Shown here: positions 21,629 to 24,358 of the stretch, piece after piece
Numbering within the stretch: the first letter of the stretch is position 1
Layout of the letters: every line of letters begins with the position of its first letter
Assembly: GCA_043813305.1 (NCBI GenBank)
Contig: JBDRLC010000020.1
Location: 1-24,358 of the forward strand
DNA length: 24,358 nt
Reading direction: 5' to 3'
Source of the DNA: JAHIZC01 sp043813305
GTDB taxonomy: Bacteria > Omnitrophota > Gorgyraeia > Gygaellales > Profunditerraquicolaceae
Notes under the pieces: model-generated
What the model saw: the letters and a program-made list of their open reading frames with translations, nothing else
The model's database searches: none
Told to the model about the DNA's origin: nothing
Position numbers and translations under genes: made by a program

Positions 21629-21653
21629 CAGCAGGGTAAATTTATACTATTAT
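21625..21653 (+). promoter_or_regulatory. Predicted glmS promoter giving a near-leaderless mRNA
   Basis: The -35 TTGACA (21625-21630) is consensus and overlaps the upstream stop codon TGA (21626-21628). A 17-nt spacer leads to the -10 TATTAT (21648-21653). The glmS ATG lies 10 nt after the -10, so transcription would start about 2-4 nt before it. No ribosome site fits in that space. Confidence 0.6.
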
Positions 21654-21662
21654 CTATATACT

Positions 21663-23501
21663 ATGTGTGGGATAATCGGATATATCGGGGAGAGAGAGGC
21701 ACAGCCTATATTGCTCGCCGGGTTGAAGCGCCTGGAATATCGCGGATATGATTCAAGCGGTATGGCCCTGATGCTTTCTAATAAGAAGAAGATTTCACTG
21801 AGAAAGATCCCCGGGAAAATCAGCGCTCTCGGACACCTGCTTCAGAAGAAACCCCTTGCCGGCGTGTTAGGTATCGCCCATACCAGATGGGCAACGCACG
21901 GAGCCCCTAATCAGACCAATGCCCATCCTCATGCAGATTGCAGCGGTGAGCTTGCCTTAGTACACAACGGGATTATTGAAAATTATGAGCCCCTGAAGGA
22001 GGAGTTGATTAAAGAAAAGCATAAGTTTCATAGCCAGACGGATACAGAAGTGATTGTCCATCTGATTGAAAAATTCTATAGGAACCTTTCGCTCGAGGAC
22101 GCGGTGCGCAAAGCCCTGAAGTTGCTTAGGGGTTCTTTTGCGATTGCCGTTGTTTCCACGAGAGAGCCGGATAAATTAATCGGTGCGCGCCTGGGGAGCC
22201 CTTTAATCGTCGGCCTGGGGAAAAATGAAAATTTTCTCGCCTCAGATGCGCCGGCAGTTTTAGAATCCACCAAAGACATCGTGTTTCTGGGCGAGAATGA
22301 GATGGCGGTTTTGACCAAGGATAGTTATAAAATTACCGATTTAAACGGCAAGGAACTTACTAAGCAGCCTACCCGGATCAGCTGGAATATTGAGCAGGCC
22401 CAGAAGCAGGGATATAAGCATTTTATGCTTAAAGAGATTAACGAGCAGTCCGGGATTACCGAAAACCTGCTTAATCTTTTTGTCGATAAGTGGACTAATA
22501 AAATTACCTTTAAAGAGCAGAACATCCCTGAAGAGAAACTGAAGAGCGTCAAGAATATTACTATTGTGGCTTGCGGCACAGCTTATCATGCCGGGTTGGT
22601 GGGAAAATATATTTTAGAATCTGTCTGTAGTGTACCTACGACAGTGGATGTTTCCAGCGAATTCAGGTACAGGGATCTGCTGCTTGATCAGGATACGTTA
22701 GTGATTGCAGTGAGCCAGTCAGGGGAGACTGCGGATACTTTAGCCGGAGTACGCGAGGCGAAGAAGTGTGGAGCCAGGGTGCTTTCTATCTGCAATGTTT
22801 TAGGTTCGACATTGACCCGCGAGTCAGATGGCGTGATTTATACCCATGCCGGACCGGAGATCGGAGTTGCTTCGACTAAGGCATATACCGCGCAGTTGAT
22901 TGATTTCTACCTGCTGGCATTTTATTTAGCCAAGATAAGAGGTGTCCTGCCGCAGCCAAAGATTGATAAATATTTGTCCGGGCTAGGTAAGATTGCCAAA
23001 GTGCAGGATGAGGTTTTAAGGGATCAGGAGAATATTGCTAAGCTTGCCCGGCGACATTCGCACTTCGGCTCATTCCTTTTCTTGGGCAGAAATATTAATT
23101 ACCCTTCTGCTCTCGAGGGCGCGTTAAAACTAAAAGAGATTTCTTACATACCGGCTGAGGGTTATGCAGCGGGTGAGATGAAGCATGGCCCGATCGCTTT
23201 AATCGATGAATATCGGGCAGTAGTATGTATTACTCCGGCATCCAAGGTTTATGAGAAGATGATTTCTAATATTCAGGAGATACACAGCAGGCGCGCTAAT
23301 ATTATTGCGATTGCAACAGAGGGGGATAATACGATCAAAGAACTTACCCGGGAAGTAATCTATATTCCTGGAGTCGATGAATTTTTTTCACCCTTAGTCG
23401 TTGCTTTACCCCTGCAGTTATTAGCATACCATATTGCCCTTAAGCGCGGTTGTGATGTGGACCAGCCCCGCAATCTTGCTAAATCCGTTACCGTAGAATA
23501 G
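21663..23501 (+). CDS. glmS: Glucosamine-fructose-6-phosphate aminotransferase (isomerizing)
   Basis: A 612-residue protein. It starts MCGIIGYIGEREAQ, the catalytic Cys2 becoming N-terminal after Met removal. The glutaminase domain (about 1-225) has RLEYRGYDSSGMAL, HTRWATHGAPNQTNAHPH and HNGIIENY. Two SIS isomerase domains follow (ACGTAYHAG, SQSGETADT and GAEIGVAST-like GPEIGVASTKAYT). The C-terminal tail is PRNLAKSVTVE. It makes glucosamine-6-P from fructose-6-P and glutamine, the first step to UDP-GlcNAc, hence peptidoglycan and LPS. There is no glmS ribozyme upstream; the predicted leader is almost absent. Confidence 0.98.
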   Translation: MCGIIGYIGEREAQPILLAGLKRLEYRGYDSSGMALMLSNKKKISLRKIPGKISALGHLLQKKPLAGVLGIAHTRWATHGAPNQTNAHPHADCSGELALVHNGIIENYEPLKEELIKEKHKFHSQTDTEVIVHLIEKFYRNLSLEDAVRKALKLLRGSFAIAVVSTREPDKLIGARLGSPLIVGLGKNENFLASDAPAVLESTKDIVFLGENEMAVLTKDSYKITDLNGKELTKQPTRISWNIEQAQKQGYKHFMLKEINEQSGITENLLNLFVDKWTNKITFKEQNIPEEKLKSVKNITIVACGTAYHAGLVGKYILESVCSVPTTVDVSSEFRYRDLLLDQDTLVIAVSQSGETADTLAGVREAKKCGARVLSICNVLGSTLTRESDGVIYTHAGPEIGVASTKAYTAQLIDFYLLAFYLAKIRGVLPQPKIDKYLSGLGKIAKVQDEVLRDQENIAKLARRHSHFGSFLFLGRNINYPSALEGALKLKEISYIPAEGYAAGEMKHGPIALIDEYRAVVCITPASKVYEKMISNIQEIHSRRANIIAIATEGDNTIKELTREVIYIPGVDEFFSPLVVALPLQLLAYHIALKRGCDVDQPRNLAKSVTVE

Positions 23502-23512
23502 CTAAATAACAG

Positions 23513-24196
23513 ATGTTGTATATAGTTGCCACACCCATAGGGAATCTCAAAGATATCACCTTGCGCGCATTGGAAGTTTTAAAGAGCGTGGATTTGATCG
23601 CCTGCGAAGATACCCGTCGTACTAAGATTTTACTCCAACACTATAATATCGCAACTCCCACCACAAGTTATTTTCAACACAACCGTTTTACAAAGGGTAA
23701 GTATCTGCTTGAGGCGCTGAAAGAGGGAAGATCAGTAGCGTTAGTTTCAGACGCAGGGACGCCCGGCATACTCGACCCGGGCTACCATATCATCAACCTG
23801 GCGATTAAGAATCAGATCGCAATTACTGTTGTTCCCGGACCGAGTGCTTTAATCGACGCCTTAGTGCTCTCCGGCAAGCCGGCACACGAGTTTATCTTTG
23901 CCGGATTCCTTCCTAACCGCACCGTAGCACGAAAAAATAAGTTACGCAAATTTGCAGAAGCCAGGCTCACGCTTATTTTTTACGAATCCTGCCATAGGAT
24001 CCTGGCCACTCTGGAAGACGTACAGGAAGTCTTTGGGGATAAAGAAGTTGTAGTGGCCAGAGAACTTACGAAAAAGTTCGAAGAGGTAAAGCGTGGGAGC
24101 GCAGGAGAGGTTCTACGGGAACTGCAGAGTAAAAAAGTACTAGGTGAGTTTGTGGTGGTGGTCAATTCGCACAGTGACTTACGGTACAAAACCTAA
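23513..24196 (+). CDS. rsmI: 16S rRNA (cytidine-1402-2'-O)-methyltransferase
   Basis: A 227-residue protein of the tetrapyrrole-methylase fold. It starts MLYIVATPIGNLKDITLRALE and has LIACEDTRRTKILLQHY, VALVSDAGTPGILDPGY and TVVPGPSALIDALVLSG, the SAM-binding and substrate blocks of RsmI. It methylates the ribose of C1402 in the decoding centre of 16S rRNA. The C-terminus lacks the extra region found in longer homologues (about 280 residues). It lies 11 nt after glmS. An 8-bp inverted repeat GTGACTTA/TAAGTCAC (24174-24181, 24204-24211) spans the stop codon without a T-run. Confidence 0.96.
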   Translation: MLYIVATPIGNLKDITLRALEVLKSVDLIACEDTRRTKILLQHYNIATPTTSYFQHNRFTKGKYLLEALKEGRSVALVSDAGTPGILDPGYHIINLAIKNQIAITVVPGPSALIDALVLSGKPAHEFIFAGFLPNRTVARKNKLRKFAEARLTLIFYESCHRILATLEDVQEVFGDKEVVVARELTKKFEEVKRGSAGEVLRELQSKKVLGEFVVVVNSHSDLRYKT

Positions 24197-24240
24197 TGCT
24201 CCATAAGTCACGTGCTCAACTATTGACTCATTAAAGAATG

Positions 24241-24358
24241 TTACCGAAGAGGGCCGGGATAAGAGTTTCGACGGCCGAAGTGAATATTGAAGATTTCCTG
24301 AAGTTTTTTCTCAATAGCTTTACGCAGCCTAAAAGGATTTAAGTTACCAAATTGCTCT
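24241..24358 (-). CDS. C-terminal fragment of an unidentified protein (cut by window edge)
   Basis: A minus-strand frame is open from the right edge to TAA at 24243-24241, giving 38 residues. It includes NPFRLRKAIEKKLQEIF, an amphipathic helix that looks like real protein. It is the only minus-strand gene on the right arm, which would fit a transposase or another mobile gene, but nothing in these residues identifies a family. A chance open frame of this length is also possible. Confidence 0.35.
   Translation of the reverse strand, partial: EQFGNLNPFRLRKAIEKKLQEIFNIHFGRRNSYPGPLR

Noticed and set aside
21629..21662. glmS ribozyme
   Set aside because: Only 34 nt separate the genes and a promoter fills them; there is no room for the ribozyme fold.
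24174..24211. Rho-independent terminator after rsmI
   Set aside because: The 8-bp inverted repeat has a 22-nt loop and no T-run behind it, so the evidence is too weak to call.
1..24358. CRISPR array, rRNA genes, prophage or complete insertion sequence
   Set aside because: No regularly spaced direct repeats, rRNA motifs or recognisable transposase genes were seen; the repeats present are isolated palindromes.

Overview
This window spans a bacterial chromosomal replication origin and both of its arms. Every gene from 1 to 11355 lies on the minus strand and every gene from 11666 to 24196 on the plus strand, so transcription runs away from an AT-rich gap (11356-11665) holding DnaA boxes and divergent promoters. 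YidC has a large periplasmic domain and GyrB a long C-terminal insertion, which points to a Gram-negative-type cell envelope. Free-standing homing-endonuclease-like ORFs, several palindromic repeat families and the operon layout recall uncultivated phyla such as Omnitrophota (OP3). That placement is an impression from gene content, not a phylogenetic result.

Left arm, read from the origin outward on the minus strand: rpmH and yidD (overlapping, with no rnpA between them), yidC, a Jag_N-only jag, parA and parB, ndk, yicC, gmk, rpoZ, a coaC-only flavoprotein, then a remodelled tRNA island (tRNA-Cys, a 3' tRNA-Cys remnant, a LAGLIDADG ORF, tRNA-Leu, tRNA-Val), thrS, infC, rpmI, rplT and two TrkA-type K+ channel regulators, the last cut by the window edge.

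Right arm, plus strand: dnaA, dnaN, a DUF721/DciA-like gene, gyrB, gyrA, a second remodelled tRNA locus (5' tRNA-Glu remnant, GIY-YIG ORF, intact tRNA-Glu), a polytopic GT-C-like membrane protein, glmS and rsmI. A short unidentified minus-strand ORF end touches the right edge.

The core genes are ordinary origin-proximal housekeeping: initiation and clamp (dnaA, dnaN), helicase-loading helper (DUF721), supercoiling (gyrBA), origin segregation (parAB), membrane insertion (yidC, yidD, jag) and translation (rpmH, thrS, infC, rpmI, rplT, tRNAs).

The most unusual content lies between and inside these genes. (1) A two-hairpin palindromic element occurs twice, each time inside a partial duplicate of a tRNA gene (the T-loop of a tRNA-Cys fragment and the D-arm of a tRNA-Glu fragment). 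Both loci also carry a homing-endonuclease-type ORF that runs without its own stop codon into the next tRNA. (2) A 67-nt palindrome lies in frame inside thrS and adds 23 residues, like the Rickettsia palindromic elements. (3) A second palindrome family, with a 20-bp core, begins exactly at the stop codons of rpmI and gyrB. (4) The dnaA-dnaN gap carries a CTA-repeat tract resembling the DnaA-trio of Bacillus origins.
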